Below are positions 1-9,869 of a stretch of DNA of 17,923 nt, in pieces. Numbering within the stretch: the stretch's first letter is position 1; each line of letters begins with the position of its first letter. The stretch is from CAYLZO01 sp964387775 (GTDB lineage Bacteria > Chloroflexota > Anaerolineae > JAAYZQ01), in NCBI GenBank assembly GCA_964387775.1, contig CAYLZO010000096.1, positions 1 to 17,923 of the forward strand, written 5' to 3'. A program made the position numbers and the translations under genes. The notes beneath the pieces were generated by a model, which was given only the letters and a program-made list of their open reading frames with translations, was not told the DNA's origin and made no database searches.

Positions 1-1306
1 CGGCCAGGGCGTTTTCGCCGACGTCTTCCCAGGGCGGCACGTGGCCGGCGGGCACCCGCTCCAGACCGTCGCCCCCGGCGATCTGCCGGCCGGCCCGGTC
101 GCCCCACAGCAGGCCCTCCAGCAGCGACGTGCTGGCCAGGCGATTGGCGCCGTGGATCCCGGTGCAGCTCACCTCACCCACAGCGTAGAGTCCCTCAACC
201 GTCGTCCGTCCCCAGGCGTCGGCCAGCACACCGCCACAGAAGTAGTGGGCCGCCGGTACGACCGGGATTGGCTCGGCGGTAATGTCCACGCCCGCCGCCA
301 GGCAGGTGGCATAGATGGTCGGAAACCGCTCGCGGATGCGGGCCCCCTCCATCTGGCCGGCCAGGTCGAGCAGCACGTGACGATAGCCGTGCTCGATCAT
401 CTCGTGATGGATGGCCCGGGCTACCACGTCGCGGGGAGCCAGGTCGCCCCAGCGCGGGGCGTAGCGGTCCATGAAATGCCGCCCGTCGGGCGTGTAGAGC
501 CGCCCGCCCTCGCCGCGCACCGCTTCCGAGATGAGAAAGTTCTCGGCGCCGGGCACGGCCAGCGTGGTGGGATGGAACTGTACGTATTCGGCATTGACAA
601 CCCGAGCCCCGGCGCGATAGGCCATGGCCAGCCCGTCGCCGCGCGCTCCCTCGGGATTGGTGGTGTAGCGGTAGATGCGCCCCAGGCCGCCGGTGGCCAG
701 CACGGTAGCCGGGGCCAGCACCCGGTGGACCGCGCTGGCCTCCCGGTCGAGCACGTAGGCGCCATGGCACGTGATCGGCCGGTAGACGGCCAGCGGATCG
801 CGGCTGTGGTGCGGCGACGTGATCAGGTCCACGGCCGTCGCAGACGTCATCAGGGTGACGTTGGGCAGGGCCTGCAACCGCGCCACGAGCGCCTGCTCGA
901 TGGCCCGGCCCGTGGCGTCGCCCACGTGCAACACGCGCTGCACCGAGTGGCCCCCTTCCAGGGTGTAGCGCAGCTCGCCATCGGCGGTGCGGTCAAAGGC
1001 CACGCCGGCCTCCTCCACCAGGACGCGCAGCACCAGCTCCGGCCCCTCCTCGGCCAGCAGTTTCACCGCCTCAGGCAGGCACAGCCCCGCCCCCGCGGCG
1101 AGCACGTCGTGCGCCAGCAACTCGGGCGAGTCACCCTGGCCGCGCCCCACGATGCCACCCTGGGCGTAGCGCGTGGCGGACTCGGCCACGTCGGCGGCCC
1201 GGGTGACCACCAGCACCTGCCGCTGGCGGTCGCGCGCCAACCGCAGGGCGGCCGCCGCCCCGGCGATGCCGCAGCCGATGACGAGAGCGTCTGTCTCGAT
1301 GGGCAT
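1..1306 (-). CDS. nadB: L-aspartate oxidase NadB, C-terminus off the left edge
   Basis: FAD-dependent oxidase that converts L-aspartate to iminoaspartate, the substrate NadA uses to make quinolinate in de novo NAD synthesis; cytosolic. The frame is open from the ATG at 1306 to the window edge, about 435 codons of the usual ~530, so most of the C-terminal helical domain is missing only because of the cut. Visible features are the N-terminal dinucleotide-binding loop GCGIAG (residues 11-16), the RYAQGGI segment near residue 46 typical of NadB, the QFHPTTL motif, the SEAVRGEGG motif, and a late AVGEVSCTGIHGANRLAS segment that is a hallmark of the succinate dehydrogenase/aspartate oxidase flavoprotein family. 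The start is set by AAGGAG eight bases upstream of ATG. It lies 32 bp after the NadA stop on the same strand, so it is probably co-transcribed with it. Identification is secure. Confidence 0.95.
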   Translation of the reverse strand, partial: MPIETDALVIGCGIAGAAAALRLARDRQRQVLVVTRAADVAESATRYAQGGIVGRGQGDSPELLAHDVLAAGAGLCLPEAVKLLAEEGPELVLRVLVEEAGVAFDRTADGELRYTLEGGHSVQRVLHVGDATGRAIEQALVARLQALPNVTLMTSATAVDLITSPHHSRDPLAVYRPITCHGAYVLDREASAVHRVLAPATVLATGGLGRIYRYTTNPEGARGDGLAMAYRAGARVVNAEYVQFHPTTLAVPGAENFLISEAVRGEGGRLYTPDGRHFMDRYAPRWGDLAPRDVVARAIHHEMIEHGYRHVLLDLAGQMEGARIRERFPTIYATCLAAGVDITAEPIPVVPAAHYFCGGVLADAWGRTTVEGLYAVGEVSCTGIHGANRLASTSLLEGLLWGDRAGRQIAGGDGLERVPAGHVPPWEDVGENALA

Positions 1307-1338
1307 TCTCTCAACTCCTTCACATCACGCGTTACGTC

Positions 1339-4035
<2,697 letters not shown>

Positions 4036-4068
4036 TGCTCCATTCCCTTCGGCCTGTTCGATAGGCGC

Positions 4069-4074
4069 ATTATA
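4069..4074 (-). promoter_or_regulatory. -10 box TATAAT of the ecfA-nad transcript
   Basis: On the minus strand the sequence reads GGTATAATGCG, an exact -10 consensus. A -35-like TTGGGC (three of six consensus bases) lies about 18 bp upstream. Transcription would start near 4062, some 27 bases before the TTG start at 4035. This supports a start well inside the longer open frame that reaches 4260. Confidence 0.6.
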
Positions 4075-4145
4075 CCACCGAAGGGAAGGATCGCCCAAAA
4101 AACCGGAGGCGCTCGGAAGAGCGTAACCGCTCTGGCAAAGCAAAG

Positions 4146-4172
4146 GGCGCCCATGCCGTGGGCATGGGCGCC
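4146..4172 (-). terminator. Hairpin terminator after the radical SAM gene
   Basis: A perfect 12-bp inverted repeat (GGCGCCCATGCC, loop GTG, GGCATGGGCGCC) lies 69 bp past the radical SAM stop. On the minus strand it is followed by CTTTGCTTTGCC, a T-rich but interrupted tract. This makes a plausible intrinsic terminator separating the radical SAM transcript from the ecfA-nad promoter. The weak T-tract keeps confidence moderate. Confidence 0.6.
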
Positions 4173-4240
4173 TGTCTTGCCGTGCGGGGATGTACCTGGC
4201 CCCTCGCGAGGGGTATGAACGCTCCTTGGGAACGAGGCGG

Positions 4241-5530
4241 CTAGCGGCTCCGCCCGTCACCGCCGGCCGGGCCGCCGACCTCCAGATCTGGCTCCCAGTC
4301 GAGAAACGCCTCCTGGGTCCCTATCTGTGCTTGTGGCTTTTCCGCCACCGTCACCAGGTCGCCGAACAACCGGTACTCGTCCATGCGGCAGGAGTTGATC
4401 AGCGTGCCGTTCCAGACGGTCATGTCGGGACAACTGTCGCACATGTCGGCCTGGCCGTTGGGCTGCACGTCGGGCGCCTGGATGATGCCAATGGTCTGTA
4501 CGCGCAGCAGCGAAAAGAGCCGGCCGGGGTGGCGCACCACGTCCACCAGCCATTGCCCGGCGGCCCGCCGCACCTGCCGGTCCCACGGGGCCATGAGGAA
4601 GAGAAGGGGGGCGGCCTTGATCTGCGACAGGTAGGCGAGGTAGGTGCCAAAGAGCAAGTGATGGCCGGCCTGGGCCACTTCCATCGTCTTCTTGCCGATC
4701 GAGCCATAGGCACCGTGCCGCGAGCCGACGAGGGCTGCGGCCAGCCACTTGTACGAGTCGTGGCGCAGGGTTCCGCCCAGGTAGCCCGAAGGCTCGTATT
4801 CGGGGCAGGCTTCCTTGATAAGTCTATACACCTCGGGGCTGGTCACAAAGCTCTCCTCAAAGTGCCGGGTGCTATAGGTCAGCTGGCTGGCGTCTACGGT
4901 CCGGCCCTCGACGTCGACCGCCACGCTCGCCTCGGTGTCGAGGATGCGGTAGGTGATGAACACCAGTCCATGCACCCGGCCCACGTTGGCTTGCCCCCAG
5001 CGTACCACGTCGGGGATCTCGTAGGCGGTAGAGGGATAGACGGTCGGGTTAAAGATCGTGATCAGCCCACCCTCTGCGGTGATCATGTCGGCATAGTGTT
5101 GGCGCAGATCGTTGTGCTCGGCCTCGTTCTTGTTCCGCCAGCCGGGCCGCCCCTGGTGGCTGTCGATGTGGATGGTGAAACCGGTTAGCCCCACCGCCTT
5201 GAGCTCGCGCAGCAGGGGGGGGTTGAGCAAGGCTGCATTGGTGAGCACGATCGGCTTGATGCCGTTCTCAGCGATAAATGCCACAATCTCTACAATATCG
5301 GGGTGGACCAGCGGCTCGCCGCCAGCGATGGACACATTATCGGGGTTGCGCCACCGCTTGAAGAACAGGATCTCTTCCTTGATCTGCTCCAGCGGCTTGT
5401 GATCGGTCAGCTTTTGCCGGTAGCAGCCCTCACATTGCAGGTTACAGATGTCGGTGACCTCCAGCCAGGCGATGGGGTTATCGTTCTTGGACCAGGGAAA
5501 ACGGTACAGACGCTGTTTCTCCAGGCTCAT
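4241..5530 (-). CDS. Radical SAM protein with C-terminal cysteine motif, function unknown
   Basis: A 429-residue radical S-adenosylmethionine enzyme. The cluster-binding CxxxCxxC motif is CNLQCEGC (after WLEVTDI, about residues 29-36). It is followed by the SAM-binding SIAGGEPL segment and by IVLTNA and GFTIHIDS strands of the partial TIM barrel. A C-terminal region carries further cysteines (MCDSCPDM, then INSCRMDEYRLFG) that could bind an auxiliary cluster, though it is not a textbook SPASM domain. The start is clear: AAAGGAGG seven bases before ATG at 5530; the frame is open 20 codons further but without support. It is divergent from the glycan operon and shares its control region. No signal peptide. 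The middle has hydrophobic stretches (HHLLFGTYLAYLSQ, PLLFLMAPW) that could contact a membrane or a lipid substrate. The substrate cannot be assigned; tailoring a glycan or lipid is a guess from context. Confidence 0.85.
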   Translation of the reverse strand: MSLEKQRLYRFPWSKNDNPIAWLEVTDICNLQCEGCYRQKLTDHKPLEQIKEEILFFKRWRNPDNVSIAGGEPLVHPDIVEIVAFIAENGIKPIVLTNAALLNPPLLRELKAVGLTGFTIHIDSHQGRPGWRNKNEAEHNDLRQHYADMITAEGGLITIFNPTVYPSTAYEIPDVVRWGQANVGRVHGLVFITYRILDTEASVAVDVEGRTVDASQLTYSTRHFEESFVTSPEVYRLIKEACPEYEPSGYLGGTLRHDSYKWLAAALVGSRHGAYGSIGKKTMEVAQAGHHLLFGTYLAYLSQIKAAPLLFLMAPWDRQVRRAAGQWLVDVVRHPGRLFSLLRVQTIGIIQAPDVQPNGQADMCDSCPDMTVWNGTLINSCRMDEYRLFGDLVTVAEKPQAQIGTQEAFLDWEPDLEVGGPAGGDGRSR

Positions 5531-5580
5531 GGTAGTTCCTCCTTTGGATGTGTGGAATTGCCAATCCCTCTCATCAGCCC

Positions 5581-5589
5581 AAGGTAACA
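5581..5589 (-). promoter_or_regulatory. Extended -10 promoter element for the radical SAM gene
   Basis: On the minus strand, TGT-TACCTT sits 10 bp beyond the last TTAAC half-site of the minus-oriented array. It has the TGn extension and the key T, A and final T of the -10 hexamer, but only three of six consensus bases. Its spacing mirrors the better -10 on the plus side exactly. Transcription would start near 5574 and give a ~44-base leader before the ATG at 5530. Confidence 0.45.
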
Positions 5590-5596
5590 CAGGGAG

Positions 5597-5647
5597 GTTA
5601 ACGTTTGGTCAAGCAGCCGTTAAGGTTTGGTTAAGGCCATGTTAAGG
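5597..5647 (-). promoter_or_regulatory. Pho-box-like array of five 11-bp direct repeats, facing the radical SAM gene
   Basis: On the plus strand GTTAA-type heptamers begin at 5597 (GTTAACG), 5608 (GTCAAGC), 5619, 5630 and 5641 (each GTTAAGG), exactly 11 bp apart. On the minus strand they read CCTTAAC separated by four bases. 11-bp direct repeats with a TTAAC core are the established form of PhoP/PhoB boxes in Bacillus (TTAACA-type) and cyanobacteria (CTTAACC-type). The array ends just upstream of the minus -10 element, where a class II activator would touch RNA polymerase. Confidence 0.75.
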
Positions 5648-5662
5648 CTGGCGGCAGGAGGT

Positions 5663-5711
5663 TTAACAGGATCTTAACCACTTGTTAAAAGCTTGATAAT
5701 CGATACTTAAC
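5663..5711 (+). promoter_or_regulatory. Pho-box-like array of five 11-bp direct repeats, facing the glycan operon
   Basis: TTAAC cores begin at 5663 (TTAAC), 5674 (TTAAC), 5685 (TTAAA), 5696 (ATAAT, degenerate) and 5707 (TTAAC), exactly 11 bp apart. This array is the mirror image of the one at 5597-5647 and lies on the same 11-bp register, with one register position (5652) unoccupied between them. The last half-site ends 10 bp before the TATACT -10 box and so replaces a normal -35. A dimeric OmpR/PhoB-family response regulator is the expected binder. Confidence 0.75.
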
Positions 5712-5721
5712 ATTCAGCGCC

Positions 5722-5727
5722 TATACT
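5722..5727 (+). promoter_or_regulatory. -10 box TATACT of the plus-strand operon
   Basis: TATACT matches five of six consensus bases and lies 10 bp after the last TTAAC half-site. The expected -35 position (about 5699-5704) falls inside the repeat array and is not a consensus hexamer, as is usual for activator-dependent promoters. The start of transcription would be near 5734, with a purine-rich leader of about 67 bases before the first main gene. Confidence 0.6.
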
Positions 5728-5780
5728 GGGCAGGGAACGGAAGGAGCACAGGGGCAAGGAGGAGCAAAGGAGAGTCCAGA

Positions 5781-5804
5781 GTGAGAGGATTAAACGTTAG
5801 ATGA
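5781..5804 (+). CDS. Possible 7-codon leader ORF coupled to the operon's first gene
   Basis: GTG at 5781 is preceded by AAAGGAG with an ideal 8-base spacer and reads VRGLNVR. It ends at a TGA (5802-5804) that overlaps the next start codon as ATGA. The metallophosphoesterase ATG at 5801 has no ribosome site of its own at normal spacing (nearest GAGG is 12 bases away), so re-initiation after this mini-ORF could explain its translation. So short an ORF may arise by chance, so confidence is low. Confidence 0.35.
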   Translation: MRGLNVR

Positions 5805-6772
5805 GCATTCTGAGCGACGGCGTCTCAATCGGAGCACTGCCCCGCCGCCTCCCTGAGGCCACTCAGGAGGGCTGGCGCACCTATGCACATCGCCGACTCG
5901 ACGCTGTCTATGCGTCGGCGCCGGAGCTGCCGTTCAGCGATTCAGCGCGCATCATATTCATGAGCGACTGCCATCGCGGGGATGGCAGCCGGGCGGATGC
6001 TTTTGTTCGTAATCGAACCCTCTTTTTACACGTTCTCACCGACTACTACAACCAGGGTTATACCTACGTCGAGGTAGGCGACGGCGACGAGTTGTGGAAG
6101 GGCTGGGGCCTTCAAGAGATTCGCCAGGTTCACAAGCCGGTCTTTGACCTGCTGCACCGCTTTGACTGTGACGGTCGCCTGCACCTCATCGTAGGCAACC
6201 ACGATCTGGACAAGGGGCGCGGACGGCGCAGCAATGGGCGAGGCAACGGGGCAGGCCCGGTCACCTTTGACAAGGACGGCCTGGCCGCCCACGAAGGGCT
6301 GCTCCTGCGCCATTGCCGGACGGGCCAGCGATTGTTTGTCATCCACGGCCATCAGGCGGATCTGAAGAGCGACTACTTGAGCCGGGTGAGCCGACTCGCC
6401 GTCGGCTACGTCTGGACGCGCCTCCAGCTTCTGGGCCTCGTCGAGGCGACCAGCCAGATGAACCAGGTGTGGAAACTGAAGCGGATGGAGCGGGCGATCA
6501 TGAGCTGGGCAGCGGCCCGGCAGCAGGCCATCATCTGCGGCCACACCCACCGGCCCATGTCGGCGGTTCACGGCGAAGCACCCTATTTCAACGCCGGCAG
6601 TTGTGTGTTTCCGGGTTGTATCACAGGACTCGAACTGGCCAACGGCGAGATCAGCCTGGTAAGCTGGCGCCTCCCAGGCAATACGCGGCAGCCGTCTCCT
6701 TCGCGCCTGGAGCGCCAATTGGTGGCGCCGCCGCGAAAGCTATCCACGCTCCTGTCCCTGGATTCGAGGTGA
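5801..6772 (+). CDS. Calcineurin-like metallophosphoesterase (LpxH/UshA-superfamily fold)
   Basis: A 323-residue cytosolic two-metal phosphoesterase. Metal-ligand motifs in order are SDCHRGDG (Asp56, His58), VEVGDGDELW (Asp94), VGNHD (133-135), VIHGHQAD (His182) and CGHTHRP (247-251). The GD..ELW and GHTH spacing resembles UDP-2,3-diacylglucosamine hydrolase (LpxH) and related phosphatases, but no other lipid A gene is here, so LpxH itself is not claimed. A Lys/Arg/Gly-rich insert lies at 138-152. It is the first main gene downstream of the Pho-type promoter, and phosphate release from an organic phosphate would suit that control. The C-terminal ~30 residues look disordered. The substrate is unknown. 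The next gene starts 3 bp after the stop. Confidence 0.85.
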   Translation: MSILSDGVSIGALPRRLPEATQEGWRTYAHRRLDAVYASAPELPFSDSARIIFMSDCHRGDGSRADAFVRNRTLFLHVLTDYYNQGYTYVEVGDGDELWKGWGLQEIRQVHKPVFDLLHRFDCDGRLHLIVGNHDLDKGRGRRSNGRGNGAGPVTFDKDGLAAHEGLLLRHCRTGQRLFVIHGHQADLKSDYLSRVSRLAVGYVWTRLQLLGLVEATSQMNQVWKLKRMERAIMSWAAARQQAIICGHTHRPMSAVHGEAPYFNAGSCVFPGCITGLELANGEISLVSWRLPGNTRQPSPSRLERQLVAPPRKLSTLLSLDSR

Positions 6773-6775
6773 ACG

Positions 6776-7912
6776 ATGCTGGTTCGTAAAGTGGACACCA
6801 GGGACAAGGACGACGTCGGTCGTTTTATCCGATTTCCATTTGATTTGTATCGTTTCTGCACCCAGTGGGTGCCGCCCCTCGTGTCCGGCGTTCGGGCCGA
6901 CCTCGACCGGCGCAGGCATCCCTTTTACCGCCATTCCAAAGCCGATTTTTTTCTGGCCGAGAGCGAGGGCCAGACCCTGGGCCGCGTCGCCGTGATGTAC
7001 AACCGCAACTTTAACGCCTATCAGCGCAGCAACGTTGCTTTTTTTGGCTATTTTGAGGCCGTACAGGACCGCGAGGTGGCCCGCGCCCTCTTCCAAGCTG
7101 CCCTGGGTTGGGCTCGTGCCCGGGGTGCGAGCGAAATCGCCGGCCCTAAGGGACTGATCGGCAGCGACGGCGGCGGCGTCTTGGTGGATGGCTTTGGGCA
7201 TCGCCCCGTAGTAGGCACCAGCTACAACTTTCCCTATTACGAGGCCCTGCTCAGGGACGTGGGCCTGGTCAAGGATCGGGATTTTCTCTCGGCGCGTGTC
7301 GACCATCGCCACCGCCTGCCCCAGCAATTCTACCAGGCGGCGGAGCGGGTCCGCGAGCGACGCGGCCTCCAGGTCTTGAGCTTTCGCTCCCGGCGCGAGA
7401 TGCTTCCCTGGGTGCAGCGGGCCGTGGAGGCCCATGGCCGGGCATTTAGCCACAACTATACCTACTATCCGCCCACCCCCGAGGAAGCGACCCGCATCGT
7501 TGACACCGTATTGCGCATCGCCGACCCCCGATTGATCAAGCTGGTACTGAAGGGTGACGAAATCGTGGGTGTGGTGCTGGGCCTGCCCGACGTGGCTGCC
7601 GGCCTGCAGCGGGCCAGGGGGCGGCTGTGGCCCCTGGGCTGGTTCCACATTCTGCGCGAAAAGCGCCGCACTTCGCACGCCCTCCTGCCTGCCCTGGGCT
7701 TTTTGCCCGGCTACCAGGGCCTGGGGGGCAACGCCCTGCTGTACGCCGAGCTGGCCCGCACCCTCGCCTCGTCCCACTATCGCAGCGTCGAGTTTATGCA
7801 GGTGGACGAGGAGAATTTTAAAAGCATCCGCGAGATCAGGATCATGGGCAGCGACTCGGCCGGCGACGTGGAATGGTACAAGACCCACCGCCTGTACCGG
7901 CGGGCAGTGTGA
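6776..7912 (+). CDS. YghO-like GNAT-fold acyltransferase family protein
   Basis: 378 residues. The N-terminal region reads WVPPLVSGVRADL, RHPFYRHSKADFFLAE, then LGRVAVMYNRNFN and FFGYFE, followed by AALGWARARGA and the GPKGLIGSD, GVLVDGFGHRP and YNFPYYEALL segments. This ordered set is characteristic of the YghO family of proteins related to GNAT acyltransferases, whose biochemical role is not established. The C-terminal half has a second acyltransferase-like portion (RLIKLVLKGDEIVGVVLGLPDV and GLGGNALLYAELA). GAGGTG lies 4 bases before ATG, and the gene begins 3 bp after the previous stop, so it is co-translated. It may acylate an amino group on a sugar or lipid in this pathway (inference). 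No membrane segment or signal peptide. Confidence 0.75.
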   Translation: MLVRKVDTRDKDDVGRFIRFPFDLYRFCTQWVPPLVSGVRADLDRRRHPFYRHSKADFFLAESEGQTLGRVAVMYNRNFNAYQRSNVAFFGYFEAVQDREVARALFQAALGWARARGASEIAGPKGLIGSDGGGVLVDGFGHRPVVGTSYNFPYYEALLRDVGLVKDRDFLSARVDHRHRLPQQFYQAAERVRERRGLQVLSFRSRREMLPWVQRAVEAHGRAFSHNYTYYPPTPEEATRIVDTVLRIADPRLIKLVLKGDEIVGVVLGLPDVAAGLQRARGRLWPLGWFHILREKRRTSHALLPALGFLPGYQGLGGNALLYAELARTLASSHYRSVEFMQVDEENFKSIREIRIMGSDSAGDVEWYKTHRLYRRAV

Positions 7913-7922
7913 GGCCGGGATC

Positions 7923-9023
7923 ATGCTCAGCCCTGCTTACAAGGCCACCCGAATCTCCAGGGCCACCGTCGCTCCCGAACGATACAGGGTTCTGTTCATC
8001 GGCGGCTCGCTGAACCAGACGACCATCGCCCACGCCGTGGCACGGCATCTCCAGGCAGAGTGTGATACGGACGCCTGCGACTGTTTCTTTACGCCCTTCT
8101 ACTGCGACGCGGGGTTTCTCCGGCTGGCCGAGAGGAAAGGGTGGCTCGATTTCACCGTCATGGGGGGCAAGCCCCGGGAGCAGACCGAGGCATATCTGCG
8201 CGACCACAAGCTGCCAATAGATCCCGGCGGACAGATCCACGACTATGACCTGGTTGTGACCCTCAGCGACCTGGTGATCCAGCAAAACATCCGCGGCCGA
8301 CGAATCGTGCTGGTGCAAGAGGGCATGACCGACCGCGAGACACTGCTCTACCACGTGGTCAAGGGGCTCCGTCTGCCCCGATACCTGGCGGGCACTGCGA
8401 CCGCCGGCCTATCTCACGCCTACGACGCTTTCTGCGTGGCCTCGGAAGGCTACCGCAACCTGTTCATCCGTAAGGGATGCAGCCCGGACAGGCTGGCGGT
8501 CACCGGCATCCCCAACTTTGACAACGCGGCCGGTTACCTGGACAATGACTTTCCGCACCGGGGCTATGTCTTGGTTGCCACCTCGGACATGCGCGAAACG
8601 TTCAGGTACGACAACCGCAAGCGTTTCATCCGGCGGGCCCTCGACATTGCCGGCGAAAGACCCCTCATCTTTAAACTACATCCCAACGAAAACGCCGGGC
8701 GCGCCAGGCGCGAGATACAGGCGCTGGCACCCCAGGCCCTGGTCTATGAGAGTGGAAACACCAACCACATGATCGCCAACTGCGACGTGTTGATCACCCA
8801 ATACTCGTCCGTCGTCTATGTCGGGCTGGCGCTGGGCAAAGAGGTCCATTCCTACTTTGATCTGGAGGAGCTGCGGCGACTGATGCCCATCCAGAACGGC
8901 GGCACCTCGGCTCGCAACATCGCCCAGGTCTGCCGCGGCTTGCTGGCCGGCAAGCAGGTCTGGCAGCTTCCGGCCGCCGCTGCCCGCCATGCGGCCAAGG
9001 TCCGCCCGGCGCATGCAAGTTGA
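7923..9023 (+). CDS. GT-B fold glycosyltransferase / CDP-glycerol glycerophosphotransferase-like protein
   Basis: 366 residues. The N-terminal Rossmann part begins YRVLFIGGSLNQTTIAHAVA. The C-terminal half carries IFKLHPNE (249-256), YESGNTNHMIANCDVLITQYSS (about 275-296, read in parts) and LALGKEVHSYFD. The LHPNE plus ITQYSS pair is typical of the CDP-glycerol glycerophosphotransferase / capsule glycosyltransferase superfamily, in which His and Ser/Thr contact the nucleotide-linked donor. At 366 residues it lacks the membrane-binding extra domain of TagF-type polymerases. The frame is open upstream to 7554 through the previous gene; ATG at 7923 is preferred because it follows the YghO-like stop by 10 bp and has GAGG eight bases upstream. 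It probably transfers the activated sugar or an acceptor unit; the donor is unknown. Confidence 0.7.
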   Translation: MLSPAYKATRISRATVAPERYRVLFIGGSLNQTTIAHAVARHLQAECDTDACDCFFTPFYCDAGFLRLAERKGWLDFTVMGGKPREQTEAYLRDHKLPIDPGGQIHDYDLVVTLSDLVIQQNIRGRRIVLVQEGMTDRETLLYHVVKGLRLPRYLAGTATAGLSHAYDAFCVASEGYRNLFIRKGCSPDRLAVTGIPNFDNAAGYLDNDFPHRGYVLVATSDMRETFRYDNRKRFIRRALDIAGERPLIFKLHPNENAGRARREIQALAPQALVYESGNTNHMIANCDVLITQYSSVVYVGLALGKEVHSYFDLEELRRLMPIQNGGTSARNIAQVCRGLLAGKQVWQLPAAAARHAAKVRPAHAS

Positions 9024-9035
9024 AGGGAGGCTGGC

Positions 9036-9869
9036 GTGACAAAGGGACACAAGGTCGTCACCGTCATTCAAGCCCGGAACGGCTCGTCGCGGCTGCCGGG
9101 CAAGGTGCTGCGGCCCTTGCTGGGCCAACCGCTGCTGCTCCACCAGGTGGAGCGCGTGCGGGCGGCCCGGCTGGCCGGCAGCATCGTGGTCGCCACGACG
9201 ACCCTGCGCGGGGATGCTCTCGTCGACGCCGTCTGCCGGGCGAAAGGGATCCCGTGCTACCGGGGCCATCCCACCGACCTGCTCGACCGCCACTACCGGG
9301 TCGGACGCCTATTCGCTGCCGACGCGGTGGTCAAGATCCCCTCCGACGTGCCCCTGATCGATCCCAAAGTCATCGATCGCGTGCTGGGCGTCTACCTGGA
9401 CAATGCCACCACGCCGGACAGTTACGATTACGTGAGCAACCTTCACCCACCCAGCTATCCTGACGGGAACGACGTCGAGGTCATGTCCATGGCCGCCCTC
9501 GAGATCGCCTGGCGCGAGGCGACGCGCGACTTTGAGCGGGAGCACACCACCCCCTACCTCTGGGAGAACCCCGACCGTTTCCGCCTGGCCAACGTAACCT
9601 GGGAGACGGGGCTGGATTACTCGATGCTGCATCGCTGGACCATCGACTACGAAGAGGACTATCAGTTGATACGGACCGTCTATGAGCGGCTCTACCCCCG
9701 AAATCCGCTCTTTGGACTCGATGATATTCTGGATCTGCTAGCCCGAGAGCCCGAGATTGGAGCATTGAATGCGTCCTACGTGGGCGTAAACTGGTATCGT
9801 CATCACCTGGACGATCTGCGAACCATCGCCCCCGCGCAAACGCGCATGGAGCCGGTCCATGTCGGCTGA
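9036..9869 (+). CDS. SpsF-family cytidylyltransferase-like protein
   Basis: 277 residues. The N-terminus VVTVIQARNGSSRLPGKVL holds the nucleotide-binding QARxGSxRLPGKVL signature of the CMP-Kdo/CMP-sialate synthetase superfamily, SpsF branch. A second motif, VVKIPSDVPLIDP (98-110), supplies the metal-binding Asp104. LHPPSYPDGNDVEVMS and the REHTTPYLWENP-like EREHTTPYLWENP segment are typical SpsF features. Expected reaction: CTP plus an ulosonic or related sugar gives a CMP-sugar; it would stand in for NeuA, which is otherwise absent from this operon. GGGAGG lies five bases before the GTG start. The 3' end overlaps the next gene by 11 bp. Confidence 0.8.
   Translation: MTKGHKVVTVIQARNGSSRLPGKVLRPLLGQPLLLHQVERVRAARLAGSIVVATTTLRGDALVDAVCRAKGIPCYRGHPTDLLDRHYRVGRLFAADAVVKIPSDVPLIDPKVIDRVLGVYLDNATTPDSYDYVSNLHPPSYPDGNDVEVMSMAALEIAWREATRDFEREHTTPYLWENPDRFRLANVTWETGLDYSMLHRWTIDYEEDYQLIRTVYERLYPRNPLFGLDDILDLLAREPEIGALNASYVGVNWYRHHLDDLRTIAPAQTRMEPVHVG

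Noticed and set aside
4036..4260. N-terminal extension of the EcfA-NadC-NadA frame
   Set aside because: It crosses a strong TATAAT promoter and a hairpin, and overlaps the 3' end of the radical SAM gene; the ATPase homology starts after 4035.
5597..5711. The regular repeats as a CRISPR array or minisatellite
   Set aside because: Units are only 11 bp with a 5-7 bp core, change orientation at the centre and sit between divergent promoters; this is operator architecture.
5801..6772. Assignment of the metallophosphoesterase as LpxH of lipid A synthesis
   Set aside because: Motifs resemble LpxH but no other lipid A gene is in the window; the KdsC-like and NeuB genes fit a nonulosonate route as well as, or better than, a Kdo route.
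7554..7922. Upstream extension of the GT-B-like gene
   Set aside because: It overlaps the YghO-like gene in another frame; ATG 7923 has a ribosome site and fits the intergenic spacing.
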